From positions 1-64,000 of the forward strand of contig NZ_JAODNK010000043.1 in assembly GCF_025465275.1 (NCBI RefSeq): a DNA stretch of 64,000 bases, in the 5' to 3' direction. A model generated the notes under the pieces. It had not been told where the DNA came from, did not search any database, and was given only the letters and a program-made list of their open reading frames with translations. This stretch comes from Nocardia sp. (GTDB lineage: Bacteria; Actinomycetota; Actinomycetes; Mycobacteriales; Mycobacteriaceae). A program made the translations under genes and the position numbers. Below, in pieces: positions 17,569-29,602 of the stretch (the stretch's first letter is position 1; each line of letters begins with the position of its first letter).

Positions 17569-18002
17569 GCTGCCCGCTACTCCCTGAGAATCCCTGCCTG
17601 CGCCCGCAATGGTGTCCCCCCGCCGAGACATCGGCGGCGCGCGCCGGTTGAGTGGCAAGCTATCGCAATCCGATGACCTGGGGGAACGATCCGGGCGCCA
17701 CTGCCCGTGTGCTCGCGTCGTCGCCGACGGCCCCCGGTCCGGGTGCAGGCGCAAGCCTCCGCGCGCCGGACCTTTGTACATCGTACGCCAGCCCCCCGAA
17801 ACAAGTTCCGCGACAAAGCAATCGGATTTTCTGCCGCCGCTTCGCTGCGGCGGGTTCGCGGAGGTATGGAAGCCTGAGACATGTCCACACGGGCTCCCCA
17901 CAGATGCGCGCATTACCATGGCAGTGCGCGCGTCCTACGCGCACTGCTTTCCCGCCTGGGGGGCGTACCGATAGACCACCGACCAGAGGACTGAAAAGAC
18001 CC
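17569..18002. other. Divergent gap between acyltransferase and secA
   Basis: 434 bp with no convincing gene. It holds a partial family B sequence at about 17832-17862 (GCCGCCGCTTCGCTGCGGCG then GGTTCGCGG) and presumably promoters for both genes. AGAGGA before GTG 18003 is the likely secA ribosome site. Confidence 0.6.
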
Positions 18003-20834
<2,832 letters not shown>

Positions 20835-20889
20835 TTCCGGTACCGCCGCGGTCCGAACAGGACCGCCGGTGTCCGGCCTGGATATGTAA

Positions 20890-20926
20890 GAAGACGCCCC
20901 GGGTGGATATCACCCGGGGCGTCTTC
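20890..20926 (+). terminator. Terminator of secA
   Basis: 16-bp perfect arms GAAGACGCCCCGGGTG / CACCCGGGGCGTCTTC with a 5-base loop and a short T run after it. Confidence 0.85.
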
Positions 20927-20929
20927 GTT

Positions 20930-21564
20930 TCCCCAGCGCCAGCTGGAAGCTCTGCACCGCCTTCAACGTGGACCGCTGTCCTGCACCCCGTGGACATCAC
21001 CGGGGGTGTTCCGGCTCCCCTGGCCGGGGAGATGCCAACCCCTTCCTGGCACCTCCCCGAGCTGTCCGCTCCGCAGGACCGAAGCGAGCATCCTGCGCAT
21101 TGATTCTCCCGGGAGCGAAACAATTCAGCGGTGTAATCCGCTGACTTGGAACATTTATCACGCAATGTTCCGGTACGGCAAATCAATGGACAGATTCACC
21201 GTTTGCTGGGATTTATATTTAGAATTACATGTACCAAGAATCGGCCCTACTCAACTTGTGAGTATGGCCTTGTTCGAAGGTGTATTCGTGATGATGCCGA
21301 TGGACTGTCGGCGTGTGGTGGGGGTTCCCCAGCTCCCGCGTGTGACTGCTTGCCCTCCTGTAGGAGCCGCCCCGACTCGGCTGCTCTTACTACTGGTCGT
21401 GATGCTAGTCAGCGCGGGCGCCGGTGGCATCGGCCGCTGTATCGGTCACCGTATCGGTCATGCTTTACCGGCCGGTCTGTTATAGATGTGTGATTGCCCG
21501 GTGATATTCGGCACGGCCGGATTGGGGATTTGGTTGCGGTCTGTTAGCTGAGGTAAAGTGCATT
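20930..21564. other. Long, partly AT-rich intergenic region
   Basis: About 635 bp between the secA terminator and the LuxR-type regulator. The part from about 21110 to 21260 is clearly less GC-rich than its surroundings. A reading frame ending at 21485 includes a Leu/Val-rich stretch (RLLLLLVVMLVSAGAGG) that could be one membrane helix, but no start with a ribosome site supports it. It may hold the regulatory region of the LuxR gene or transferred DNA. No RNA gene was recognised. Confidence 0.5.
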
Positions 21565-24231
21565 GTGCGCGAGATCGAGGGGCTCTACGGGCGAGAACAA
21601 GAACAGGTCCAATTGGGCCGAATGCTCGCTATGGCTCGCTCCGGTCGCGGATCGGCCATTGTGTTGCACGGTGAACCGGGTGCGGGTAAATCGGCACTAC
21701 TGCGGGACACCATCGCCCGGGCAACGGATTTCCGCGTACACGGGTGTGAGGGCGACCCCGCGGAATCGGAGCTGAATTTCGCGGCGCTGCACGAACTGCT
21801 GCTGCCGCTGGCCGATCGCCTGACCGCACTGCCCGCTCCCCAGGCCGAGGCGCTGGCGACGGCGTTCGAACACCGGGGCCGCCCCGTCGATGGATTCCTC
21901 GTCGGCGCCGCACTGGTCACACTGCTCTCGACCCTCGCCGCGGAACAGCCGGTATTGCTCGTTGTCGGCGATGCGCAACTGGTGGATGCCGCGACAGCCC
22001 GGGCCCTGCAGTTCGCGATGCGGCGGCTGGTCACCTCACCGGTGGTGCTGCTGTGCGCCCTGTCCGGCGATCCTTCGCAGACCGGGTGGAATCGGCTGCC
22101 CGCATTGCCGGTCGGCGGATTGTCCGATGCCGCCGCCCGCCGGCTGCTCGAACAGCGCTGGGGTGTTGTCGGAGCTTTGCGCGCGGCGCGGGTGCTGCGC
22201 GTGGCCGGCGGCAATCCGCTGGCCCTGCGTGAATTACCGGTCCAGGCGGAGGAATTCGCCGGTATCGCGGCCGGACCGGTGCCGCTGGGGTCGCGACTGG
22301 CCGGCGCCTATCACGATCGGATCGCCGCACTGCCCGATCCGGTGCGGATGCTGCTGCGGGTGGTGGCGGCGGAGGACCGCGGTGTGCTCCGCGTGGTGCT
22401 GGCCGCGGCGGCCGCCCTCGGGCATGCCGACGCCCACCTCGCCGCCGCCTATCTCGGCAGCGCTCAGCTCGTGAGTGCCTGGGAGCAGGCGGAATCGGCC
22501 GGACTGCTGGTGGTCGGCGACGGCCGTGTCGAGATGCGCAATCGCCTGCTGTGCACGGCTGTGTACGACGCCGCGACACCGGCGCAGCGCCGATCGGCGC
22601 ACCGCGCGCTCGCGTCGGTACTGACCGGACCCGACGACATCGATCAGCGTGCCTGGCACCGGGCGGCCGCGACGGATCTGGCGGACGAAGAGCTGGCGGC
22701 GACGCTGACCGAGCGCGCCGAGCACACCCGCGACGGATCGCTGGTGGCCGCCGCCATGCTGCGCCGGGCCGCCGCGATCACTCCCGATCCCGTCGACGCG
22801 GGTGCGCGCATGGCGGCCGCCGCCCGTTTCGCCTGGGCGGGTGGGGATATCGAATCGGCGCGCCGGCTGCTGGATCGGGCCGTCGAGCGGATCGGCACCG
22901 AGCGGGCCGCCATCGCCGGCGGGGGACTGGCCGGACTCCTGGAATTCATTGCGGGCGAACCGGAACGAGCCAATGCCATGCTGCTGCACGACGCCGCCGT
23001 GGTGGATGCCGGGACCGCCGTCGAGCTGCGGGCGCTGGCCGCGCAGGCGCGCTGGGCCGCCGGTCACGATGACGCCGTGTCGATTCCGATGCATTTCGAC
23101 ACGGCCGCTTTCGCGCCGGGTCCGGCGCTGAGCATCTGTCAGTTGCCGCCCGCGCCACTGGTTCTGCTGTGGGGGTTGGCGGATCGGGCGCTCGAGCCCT
23201 TCACCCGGGCGGCAACGCAGCTGCGGGATGCCGGCGCCCGCCCGGCCGCGGTTTTCATGCTGCCGCAGCTGGCGATCGTGCAGTTCGCGAACGGCCGCTT
23301 ACCGGCCGCGGAGGCGACGCTGGCCGACGCGTTCGAGCTGGCCCGATCCGTCGGGACCGACAATGTGCTTGCGCATTGCTGGAACCTGAACGCGAAAATC
23401 GCTGCGCTGCGTGGTGATTCCGACGTCGTCGGCGACAGTATCGAGCGCGCGCTGGCGCTGGCCCGCCCGCATCGGGCGCATGCGCTCATCGCCTCGTCCT
23501 ATTGGCATCTCGGCTTCGATGCCTTGAGCAACGGTGATCCGGAGACGGCGTATCTGCGGCTGCGCGCCCTGGCTCAGCCCGGGCACGATGCCCGGCATTC
23601 GACCTACGCCCGGCTCGCGGCCCCCGATATGGTCGAGGCGGCCTGCCGGATCGGCCGGGTCGGCGAAGCGGCCGAGTACTACGAGACCATCCGCGCCTGG
23701 GCGCTGCGTTCCCGGGCCGACTGGGCGATGGCCGCCGCCTACACCTGCCGGGCGCTGCTGAGCGAGGACGAGCGGGCCGACCACTACTTCCGCCGCGCCC
23801 TGGCGGTCCGCCGTACCCGGCACGACCTGAATCACGCGCGCACCCGTCTGCTGTACGGCAAGTGGTTGCGTCGCGCCCGGCGCCGCGGTGACGCCGCCGA
23901 GCAATTGCGCACGGCCCTGGAGTCTTTCGAGCGCATGGGGGCCGTCCCGTGGATCAGGAGCGCCCAGCAGGAACTGGATCTCACCGGCCGCGGTCCTGCG
24001 CTCGCACCCGGGACCGGCGCCGGTTCGGTGCTGACGGCGCAGGAATTGCGGGTCGCCCGCCTGGCCGCGCAGGGCCTGACCAATCGCGAGATCGGCGTCG
24101 AACTGTTCGTCAGCCCGCGGACCGTCGGACATCACTTGTCCCGGACCTTCGGCAAGCTCGGCCTCACCGGCAGAGCCGAACTCGCCGATATCGATTTCGC
24201 CAACGGCCTGCGGATCGGCCGGCAGACCTGA
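21565..24231 (+). CDS. Large LuxR-family ATPase regulator (LAL type)
   Basis: 888 residues. An N-terminal AAA/STAND ATPase has Walker A GEPGAGKS (residues 36-43) and LLVVGDAQLVD as a Walker B-like strand. A long helical middle looks TPR-like. The C-terminal LuxR helix-turn-helix reads LTAQELRVARLAAQGLTNRE and SPRTVGHHLSRTFGKLG. Such proteins activate nearby metabolic or secondary-metabolite genes, but here no cluster is adjacent, so the target is unknown. GTG 21565 has TAAAGT (21554-21559) 5 bases upstream, suggesting a leaderless mRNA. Nearly abuts the convergent gene at 24236. Confidence 0.9.
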   Translation: MREIEGLYGREQEQVQLGRMLAMARSGRGSAIVLHGEPGAGKSALLRDTIARATDFRVHGCEGDPAESELNFAALHELLLPLADRLTALPAPQAEALATAFEHRGRPVDGFLVGAALVTLLSTLAAEQPVLLVVGDAQLVDAATARALQFAMRRLVTSPVVLLCALSGDPSQTGWNRLPALPVGGLSDAAARRLLEQRWGVVGALRAARVLRVAGGNPLALRELPVQAEEFAGIAAGPVPLGSRLAGAYHDRIAALPDPVRMLLRVVAAEDRGVLRVVLAAAAALGHADAHLAAAYLGSAQLVSAWEQAESAGLLVVGDGRVEMRNRLLCTAVYDAATPAQRRSAHRALASVLTGPDDIDQRAWHRAAATDLADEELAATLTERAEHTRDGSLVAAAMLRRAAAITPDPVDAGARMAAAARFAWAGGDIESARRLLDRAVERIGTERAAIAGGGLAGLLEFIAGEPERANAMLLHDAAVVDAGTAVELRALAAQARWAAGHDDAVSIPMHFDTAAFAPGPALSICQLPPAPLVLLWGLADRALEPFTRAATQLRDAGARPAAVFMLPQLAIVQFANGRLPAAEATLADAFELARSVGTDNVLAHCWNLNAKIAALRGDSDVVGDSIERALALARPHRAHALIASSYWHLGFDALSNGDPETAYLRLRALAQPGHDARHSTYARLAAPDMVEAACRIGRVGEAAEYYETIRAWALRSRADWAMAAAYTCRALLSEDERADHYFRRALAVRRTRHDLNHARTRLLYGKWLRRARRRGDAAEQLRTALESFERMGAVPWIRSAQQELDLTGRGPALAPGTGAGSVLTAQELRVARLAAQGLTNREIGVELFVSPRTVGHHLSRTFGKLGLTGRAELADIDFANGLRIGRQT

Positions 24232-24235
24232 ACCG

Positions 24236-24553
24236 TCAGTCCAGGGGCACGGATTCGCCCCAGTAGCGCGGATCCGAGTTGATGAGGATCATGCCCGCCA
24301 CACTTCCGGCGCAGCTCCCGCACGCGTCCACTCGAATGAGCTTGTCCACATCGATGTCACCACCGAGCACGGCGCGCGCCGAGAGCCAGACGGCGCGCAG
24401 ATACAGGGCGGCCGGCCTGCCGCAGCGGACGCACTCCGGCAAGTCCACGCTGTCGTCGTTGCGGCCGATCCGCACCTCCGGGGTCACCGGCGCACCCGGC
24501 CCCAAATCCTCATCGAGGAGCGGCGAGTACTCGCTCCGCTCATGGTCTTCCAC
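24236..24553 (-). CDS. Small zinc-ribbon-like hypothetical protein
   Basis: 105 residues with two Cys pairs (CVRCG and CGSC) about 37 residues apart, the spacing of a structural zinc site. An acidic N-terminus (MEDHERSEYSPLLDEDLG) precedes them. No known family is recognised. GTG 24553 is the start: TAGCCT (24560-24565) lies 6 bases upstream and there is no Shine-Dalgarno, so the mRNA is probably leaderless. The stop is 4 bases from the convergent LuxR gene, leaving no room for a terminator. Confidence 0.75.
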   Translation of the reverse strand: MEDHERSEYSPLLDEDLGPGAPVTPEVRIGRNDDSVDLPECVRCGRPAALYLRAVWLSARAVLGGDIDVDKLIRVDACGSCAGSVAGMILINSDPRYWGESVPLD

Positions 24554-24701
24554 CTCGGCAGGCTAAACCACGCGCGGGAAACCCCGCACCCCCTACGGGA
24601 GGGTGACTGCGAGTGGGTACGGCGGAGTGATGCCTGCCGCGCCCGGAGTGCACAGGATGAGGTGATTGCCTGACGGCGGATTCGGCTGGGGGAGTTGGCA
24701 G

Positions 24702-26138
24702 ATGAGACGACACATACTGCTCGTGGCGGGCGCGGTGCTGCTGTCGGCAGTGCTCTGGCATTTCGGCACCGGATTGCGCCCGCTGCCAGGCTTGGCTTTC
24801 CTGGCCCCGCTGCCGGTACTGCTGCTCGCACCACGGGTCTCGGCCTGGACGGCATTCCTCGCCGGACTGCTCTCCTGGTTCGGTGGTGAAGTGCAGCTGT
24901 GGTCCTACTTCACGGACACCGTCGAACAACCGATCCCGTTCACCGTGGCAGTGCTTGGCGGATCGGCTCTCGTGTTCGGCGCATTGGTCGTGGTGATGCG
25001 GGGGCTGCTGCACCGGGGCCATCCCGGGTGGGCAGCGCTCGCACTGCCCACGGGGTGGGTCACCCTGGAATTCCTACTGTCACTGGCCGGTTCGACCGGC
25101 GCGTGGTGGAGTCTCGCCTACACCCAGGCTGGTGTACTGCCCCTCGTCCAGTCGGTCTCCCTCACCGGCGTCTGGGGAATTACGTTCCTGATTCTGCTGG
25201 TGCCGTCCGCAGTCACGGCGGTGGTGAATGCGACTGGTCCCCAGCGCATTCGGATTGCCGCCACCTCCTCTGCCGCGCTGCTCGCCGTAGCAGCTTTCGG
25301 CGCATGGCGATTGATGGTCCCGGCGGAAGGCGATTCGGTCCGCGTCGGCCTGCTCGCGATTTCCCAACCGCCCGATTATGTTCCGGTGGACTCCACCGAC
25401 GGCCGCGATATGGTGGCGCGCGCGATCACCGAAATCAATTCGCTGGCCGACCGGGGTGCGCAGGCCGTAGTGCTCCCCGAAAAAGCCTGGAGTGCAGACG
25501 ATTCCACACTCCATCTGCTCTCCGATCCGCTGTCGGAGGTGGCGGCCCGCCGCAATATCCACGTGGTGGCGGGGCTGGTCCTCACCCGGGACGGCAGCAG
25601 CATCAATGCCGCCATCGATTACCCCTCCCGCATCGTCTACGCCAAGCACTACCTCGTCCCCGGCCTCGAGGACGACCTGACCCCCGGCACCGGCTGGGCC
25701 ATGGTTCCCGGTCGGCCCTGGTCTCTCGCAGTCTGTTTCGACCTGGATCGCCCCGCCCTGGTGCGGCAGAACCGCCACCTCGGCGCGACACTCCTGCTCG
25801 TGCCCGCCCTGGATTTCACCGACGACTACTGGTTGCACAGCCGCATGGCGGTCCTGCGCGGCATCGAATCCGGCATGGCCATAGCCCGCGCCCCGCAATT
25901 GGGCGAACTGGTGGCCAGCGACTCCCGGGGCCACATATCGGCCTCCGTCAGAACGGATATCACCGTCACCCGATCCGTGCTGGCCGATCTTCCCCTCCCC
26001 ACGGACCGCACCCTCTACGCCCGCTTCGGCGACTGGTTCGCCTGGCTGTCGGTGGCCCTGTTCGCCGCCGCTCTGCTCAGACTCTGGTCAGTTCGAACAG
26101 GCGGAACTTCCGGTCCCCGGCCAAGCGCTGCTCCATGA
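24702..26138 (+). CDS. lnt: Apolipoprotein N-acyltransferase-like membrane protein
   Basis: 478 residues. About six hydrophobic segments occupy residues 1-220, then a nitrilase-fold domain with the Glu-Lys-Cys set: VVLPEKAW, YAKHYLVPG and LAVCFDLDRP. This is the layout of Lnt, which N-acylates lipoproteins at the outer membrane face. The Cys motif reads CFDLD where E. coli Lnt has CYE, so activity is inferred rather than certain. GGGGGAG lies 8 bases before ATG 24702, which is preferred over the upstream in-frame ATG. The last 62 bases overlap the convergent gene at 26077. Confidence 0.82.
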   Translation: MRRHILLVAGAVLLSAVLWHFGTGLRPLPGLAFLAPLPVLLLAPRVSAWTAFLAGLLSWFGGEVQLWSYFTDTVEQPIPFTVAVLGGSALVFGALVVVMRGLLHRGHPGWAALALPTGWVTLEFLLSLAGSTGAWWSLAYTQAGVLPLVQSVSLTGVWGITFLILLVPSAVTAVVNATGPQRIRIAATSSAALLAVAAFGAWRLMVPAEGDSVRVGLLAISQPPDYVPVDSTDGRDMVARAITEINSLADRGAQAVVLPEKAWSADDSTLHLLSDPLSEVAARRNIHVVAGLVLTRDGSSINAAIDYPSRIVYAKHYLVPGLEDDLTPGTGWAMVPGRPWSLAVCFDLDRPALVRQNRHLGATLLLVPALDFTDDYWLHSRMAVLRGIESGMAIARAPQLGELVASDSRGHISASVRTDITVTRSVLADLPLPTDRTLYARFGDWFAWLSVALFAAALLRLWSVRTGGTSGPRPSAAP

Positions 26139-26601
26139 CGTAGCCGCGCCAGAACGTGGTTGCGTGCTGCCAGGCGTTGCAGCGGTCGGCACCGGTGAGC
26201 CAGCGGACCTCGACGGTGAATCGCTCACCGTCGACGTGCAATTCGGCCTGCTCGGCGGCTTTCAGATTGGCCGACCAGGCGGGGTGTTCGGGACGTCCCC
26301 AATTGGAACCGATGAGCAGGAACACTTTCCGGTTGTCCGGGTCGGGCACGTAGAGCAGGGATACCGTGCGCGGCAGTCCGGTGCGGCGGCCGCGGACGGT
26401 CAGTTCGAGGGAGGGCAGCCCGGCCAGATCGAGCACGCCCTTGCGCCCCCGGGTGACCCGCCTGATGGTCCGGTCGAGCGCGAGGATCGCCGGTGACATG
26501 CGCATGACGATCGGGCGTGCAGCAATGGCCCGTCCGAGCGCGGGCAGCGGATTCCAGCGTGCCCCGTCGCCGGGCCGGCGCTGCCGTCGATGCTGTCGCA
26601 T
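26077..26601 (-). CDS. Deazaflavin-dependent nitroreductase-family protein
   Basis: 174 residues from ATG 26601, which comes 5 bases after the stop of the upstream YbaB gene. The core VLDLAGLPSLELTVRGRRTGLPRTVSLLYVPD...VFLLIGSNWGRPEHPAWSANL is the Ddn/F420H2-dependent oxidoreductase pattern; these small split-barrel proteins reduce quinones or nitro compounds with F420H2. An upstream in-frame ATG at 26646 and internal Met 26505 are alternatives. Its 3' end overlaps the 3' end of lnt by 62 bases on the opposite strand. Confidence 0.8.
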   Translation of the reverse strand: MRQHRRQRRPGDGARWNPLPALGRAIAARPIVMRMSPAILALDRTIRRVTRGRKGVLDLAGLPSLELTVRGRRTGLPRTVSLLYVPDPDNRKVFLLIGSNWGRPEHPAWSANLKAAEQAELHVDGERFTVEVRWLTGADRCNAWQHATTFWRGYVMEQRLAGDRKFRLFELTRV

Positions 26602-26606
26602 GGCGT

Positions 26607-27068
26607 CTACCAGGCCCGCTGCGGGAGATCCCAGTCGTCCCGCCAATCGCTGGGGCCGACCGTGCCCGGTGGCAACGGCTCGTCATAGGGATCGACCGCA
26701 CAGGGCCGTTGTGTGCGTGGAGGTTTCGACTGTGCGGCCCGCAGTCCCGCCGCCGCGGTCTGGTGCAGCAGCGAAGCGGCATAGGGATGGTCGGTGAAGG
26801 TGCGCCGCATCTCGGCGGCGCTCTCGCGCGCCTGGGCGCACGCGGCCTGCTGCGCCTCGATCACCAGGTGCGCGAGGTCCCGCACCGCCGTCCCCTGCAG
26901 CGAATCGGCGATGGACAGCCCGGTGAGCGTCCCGTCGGCATCGACCTCGGCACGCACCTGCCCCTGCGCCGCCGCACCCTGCCCGCGGATCCGGGTCACC
27001 TGCTGCCCGATATGCGCGGCGTGCAGCATCAGTTCGGTCAGTGCGGTATCGGCATTGCTCGAGATCAT
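26607..27068 (-). CDS. YbaB/EbfC-family nucleoid-associated protein
   Basis: 153 residues. ALTELMLHAAHIGQQVTRIRGQGAAAQGQVRAEVDADGTLTGLSI is the YbaB core, a small dimeric DNA-binding fold; a longer Pro-rich C-terminus follows. Many actinobacterial paralogues of this type sit beside type VII secretion or exported-protein genes, but none is here. ATG 27068 has AGGGAG upstream; the open frame beyond it to 27263 crosses short direct repeats and looks non-coding. Probably one operon with the Ddn-like gene. Confidence 0.78.
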   Translation of the reverse strand: MISSNADTALTELMLHAAHIGQQVTRIRGQGAAAQGQVRAEVDADGTLTGLSIADSLQGTAVRDLAHLVIEAQQAACAQARESAAEMRRTFTDHPYAASLLHQTAAAGLRAAQSKPPRTQRPCAVDPYDEPLPPGTVGPSDWRDDWDLPQRAW

Positions 27069-27145
27069 GGAACTCCCTAGGGGTTGGGGAATTTCAGTGG
27101 GCTGCGAGAGGTGGGGGCTGCGAGAGGTGTGGGCTGCGGCCGAAC

Positions 27146-28159
27146 TCAGATGGTGGTGGTCTGGCCGCCTTTGAACCAGGGGTCGTTGGTATTGAGGGCA
27201 TTGAGGAGTAGCCGGATGGCCGCTACCCGTGCCTGTTTGCCCGGCAGGCTGTCGAGGGCGCATTCGGGGTCGGCGGGCGGGCCGAGGTGGGTGCAGCCGC
27301 GCGGGCAGTCCTCGATGGCGTCGGCGAGATCGGAGAACGCGCCGATGACATCGTCGGGCGTGATGTGCGCCAGGCCGAAGGAGCGAACGCCGGGGGTGTC
27401 CACCACCCAGCCGCCCTCCACCAGGGGCAGGGCGACGGATTGGGTGGAGGTGTGCCGGCCCTTGCCCACTCCGGATACCACGCCGACGGCTCGATCCGCG
27501 TCGGGGACAAGGCGATTCACCAGCGTCGACTTGCCCACGCCGGAGTGCCCGATGAGCGCGGTGAGGCGGCCGTTCAACAGTTCCAGCACCGGTTCGAGCG
27601 GATCGTCGACCCCGCCGTAGACGATGGTGAGGTCCAAATCCTCGAAGGTGGCGGCGAATTCGGATTCTGCGGCGAGATCATGTTTGGTCAGGCACAGAAT
27701 GGGTTGCAGCCCACCGACATACGCCGCGACCATGGCGCGCTCCACGAATCCGGTGCGGGGCGGGGGATCGGCCAGGGCGACCACGATGAACAGCTGCCCG
27801 GCATTGGCGACGACGATCCGTTCGAACGGATCGGTGTCATCGGCGGTGCGGCGCAGAACCGTTCGCCGTTCCGCGACCCGGACGATGCGCGCCAGGCTGT
27901 CCGGCTTACCGGAGATATCGCCGACCAGGTCCACCTGATCGCCGACCACTATGGGAGTGCGGCCCAATTCGCGGGCGCGCATGGCGACGATCCGGTGTTC
28001 CGGATCGTCGTCGAGCACACAACCCCACCGGCCACGGTCGACCGCGACGACCATGGCCGCTTCCGCATCCAGATGCTGCGGACGGGTTTTGGTGCGGGGA
28101 CGCGAGGCCTTGCCCGGACGGATCCGGACGTCGGACTCGTCGTACTCGCGGCGCTTCAG
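27146..28159 (-). CDS. rsgA: Ribosome small subunit GTPase RsgA, probable CTG start
   Basis: About 337 residues. RsgA is a circularly permuted GTPase that matures the 30S subunit. Its motifs occur in permuted order: LTKHD (G4), then [12 protein letters not shown] (G1) and DTPGVRSFG (G3), with the zinc knuckle [16 protein letters not shown] at the C-terminus. Homologues start just before [15 protein letters not shown] 28159 fits best: GGAGG lies 7 bases upstream and CTGA overlaps the aroA stop by 4 bases, the usual coupling geometry. GTG 28195 is the only nearby conventional start and would add 12 residues. Confidence 0.88.
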   Translation of the reverse strand: MKRREYDESDVRIRPGKASRPRTKTRPQHLDAEAAMVVAVDRGRWGCVLDDDPEHRIVAMRARELGRTPIVVGDQVDLVGDISGKPDSLARIVRVAERRTVLRRTADDTDPFERIVVANAGQLFIVVALADPPPRTGFVERAMVAAYVGGLQPILCLTKHDLAAESEFAATFEDLDLTIVYGGVDDPLEPVLELLNGRLTALIGHSGVGKSTLVNRLVPDADRAVGVVSGVGKGRHTSTQSVALPLVEGGWVVDTPGVRSFGLAHITPDDVIGAFSDLADAIEDCPRGCTHLGPPADPECALDSLPGKQARVAAIRLLLNALNTNDPWFKGGQTTTI

Positions 28160-29439
28160 TTCCCTGCCTCCGATTCGCTGAGCATGTTTTCCCACAGCCC
28201 AACGAAATTCGGGAGCGTCTTGGCGGTGGTGCCGATGTCCTCGATCTCGATGCCCGGCACCACGAGACCGATAATCGCTCCGGCAGTGGCCATTCGGTGA
28301 TCGGCGTAGGAGTGCCACTGCCCGCCGGACAGCGGCGCCGGGGTGATGATCAGCCCGTCCTCGGTCTCGGTGACATTGCCGCCGAGCCGGTTGATCTCGG
28401 CGGCAAGGGCCGCGAGCCGATCGGTTTCGTGGCCGCGCAGGTGCGCGATACCGCGCAGGCGGGACGGCGAATCGGCAAGGGCCGCAAGGGCTGCGACGGT
28501 CGGGGTCAGCTCACCCACGTCGTGCAGATCGATATCGATGCCGGCGAGGCGCTGCGGCCCGTGTACCGTGAGCACATTCTCGAAGCTGCGACATTCCGCG
28601 CCCATGCGCACCAGGATTTCGCGGATCACATCGCCGGGCTGCGTGGTGTAGCGCGGCCAGTGCGGAATGGTCACCGTGCCGCCGGTGACGGCCGCCGCCG
28701 CCAGGAACGGGGTGGCATTGGAGAGATCCGGCTCCACTTCCCAGTCCACGGCGCGGATCGGCCCGGGCGCTACCGTCCAGGTCTGCGCCTTGCGCGGATC
28801 GGTGGGAGCTTCCACCTGCACATCGGCCTGGCGCAGCATCTGCACCGTCATCTCGATGTGCGGCATCGAAGGCAGCCGCGCGCCATCGTGATTCACGGTG
28901 ACGCCCTGTTCGAACCGCGCCGCCGACAGCAGCAGTCCGGACACGAATTGCGAGGATCCGGAAGCGTCGATGGTGACCGGCCCACCGCGCAGCGCACCCG
29001 TTCCGTGCACCACGAAAGGCAGTGTGGCGCCGTCGATATCGACGCCGAGGCTGCGCAGCGCGTCCAGGATGGTGTCCAGCGGCCGTACCCGCGCCTGCTC
29101 GTCGCCGTCGAAGGCGACATCACCGGTGGCCAGGGCGGCCACCGAGGGCAGGAATCGCATGATGGTGCCCGCGAGCCCGCAGTCCACGACCGCACTGGTG
29201 AATTCCGCGGGCGGGGTGACGGTGAGCGTATCGGCGTCACCCTCGATTCCCACGCCCATGGCCCGCAGCGCATCGATCATGAGGTTGGTGTCGCGGCTGC
29301 GCAGCGCACCGGTGAGGGTGGACCGCCGATCCGCCAGTGCGGCGAGGATCAGCGCCCGGTTGGTAATGGATTTGGACCCGGGCAGGGTCACGGTCGCGTG
29401 CACGGGAGTTCGGACATGGGGCGCGGGCCAGAAAGTCAC
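28156..29439 (-). CDS. aroA: 3-phosphoshikimate 1-carboxyvinyltransferase (EPSP synthase)
   Basis: 427 residues; joins phosphoenolpyruvate to shikimate-3-phosphate in chorismate synthesis. [18 protein letters not shown] is the N-terminal signature, LFLxxAA-type block is [15 protein letters not shown], and [26 protein letters not shown] is the C-terminal signature. The GTG start at 29439 gives the normal family length. The stop overlaps the rsgA start, so the two genes form an aroA-rsgA operon, as in mycobacteria. Confidence 0.96.
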   Translation of the reverse strand: MTFWPAPHVRTPVHATVTLPGSKSITNRALILAALADRRSTLTGALRSRDTNLMIDALRAMGVGIEGDADTLTVTPPAEFTSAVVDCGLAGTIMRFLPSVAALATGDVAFDGDEQARVRPLDTILDALRSLGVDIDGATLPFVVHGTGALRGGPVTIDASGSSQFVSGLLLSAARFEQGVTVNHDGARLPSMPHIEMTVQMLRQADVQVEAPTDPRKAQTWTVAPGPIRAVDWEVEPDLSNATPFLAAAAVTGGTVTIPHWPRYTTQPGDVIREILVRMGAECRSFENVLTVHGPQRLAGIDIDLHDVGELTPTVAALAALADSPSRLRGIAHLRGHETDRLAALAAEINRLGGNVTETEDGLIITPAPLSGGQWHSYADHRMATAGAIIGLVVPGIEIEDIGTTAKTLPNFVGLWENMLSESEAGN

Positions 29440-29589
29440 AGGTCCATCTTCCCAAACGATCGACGCCCTGCGGGGCTCCCCGCCCCTTTCGTCCGGTGCG
29501 GGACCTGGAAAACCGCGGTTTTCCCACCGTATCGGCTGTCCTGGACCCTGGAATGCCCGTCAGACTAGCCATATACGTATATGAGTACG

Positions 29590-29602
29590 TATACTGGCCG
29601 AG
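29590..29602 (+). promoter_or_regulatory. -10 box and leaderless start of small membrane-protein gene
   Basis: TATACT at 29590-29595 is followed by six bases and then GTG 29602. A 14-bp perfect palindrome CATATACGTATATG (29570-29583) sits just upstream and could be an operator. Confidence 0.6.

Noticed and set aside
17569..17919. 117-codon extension of the WS/DGAT gene
   Set aside because: Non-family sequence before the conserved start MITRL-type block, and it overlaps a family B fragment.
21006..21485. 159-residue frame between secA and the LuxR gene
   Set aside because: No ribosome site, changing composition along its length and no family resemblance; at most its last part could be a small membrane peptide.
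24899..26143. 414-residue Arg/Gly-rich frame overlapping the lnt-like gene
   Set aside because: Alternate-frame shadow with no domains; the Lnt-like frame carries all motifs.
27100..27140. Short direct repeats GGGCTGCGAGAGGTG between rsgA and YbaB genes
   Set aside because: Only two copies and no pairing; looks like simple slippage with no evident role.
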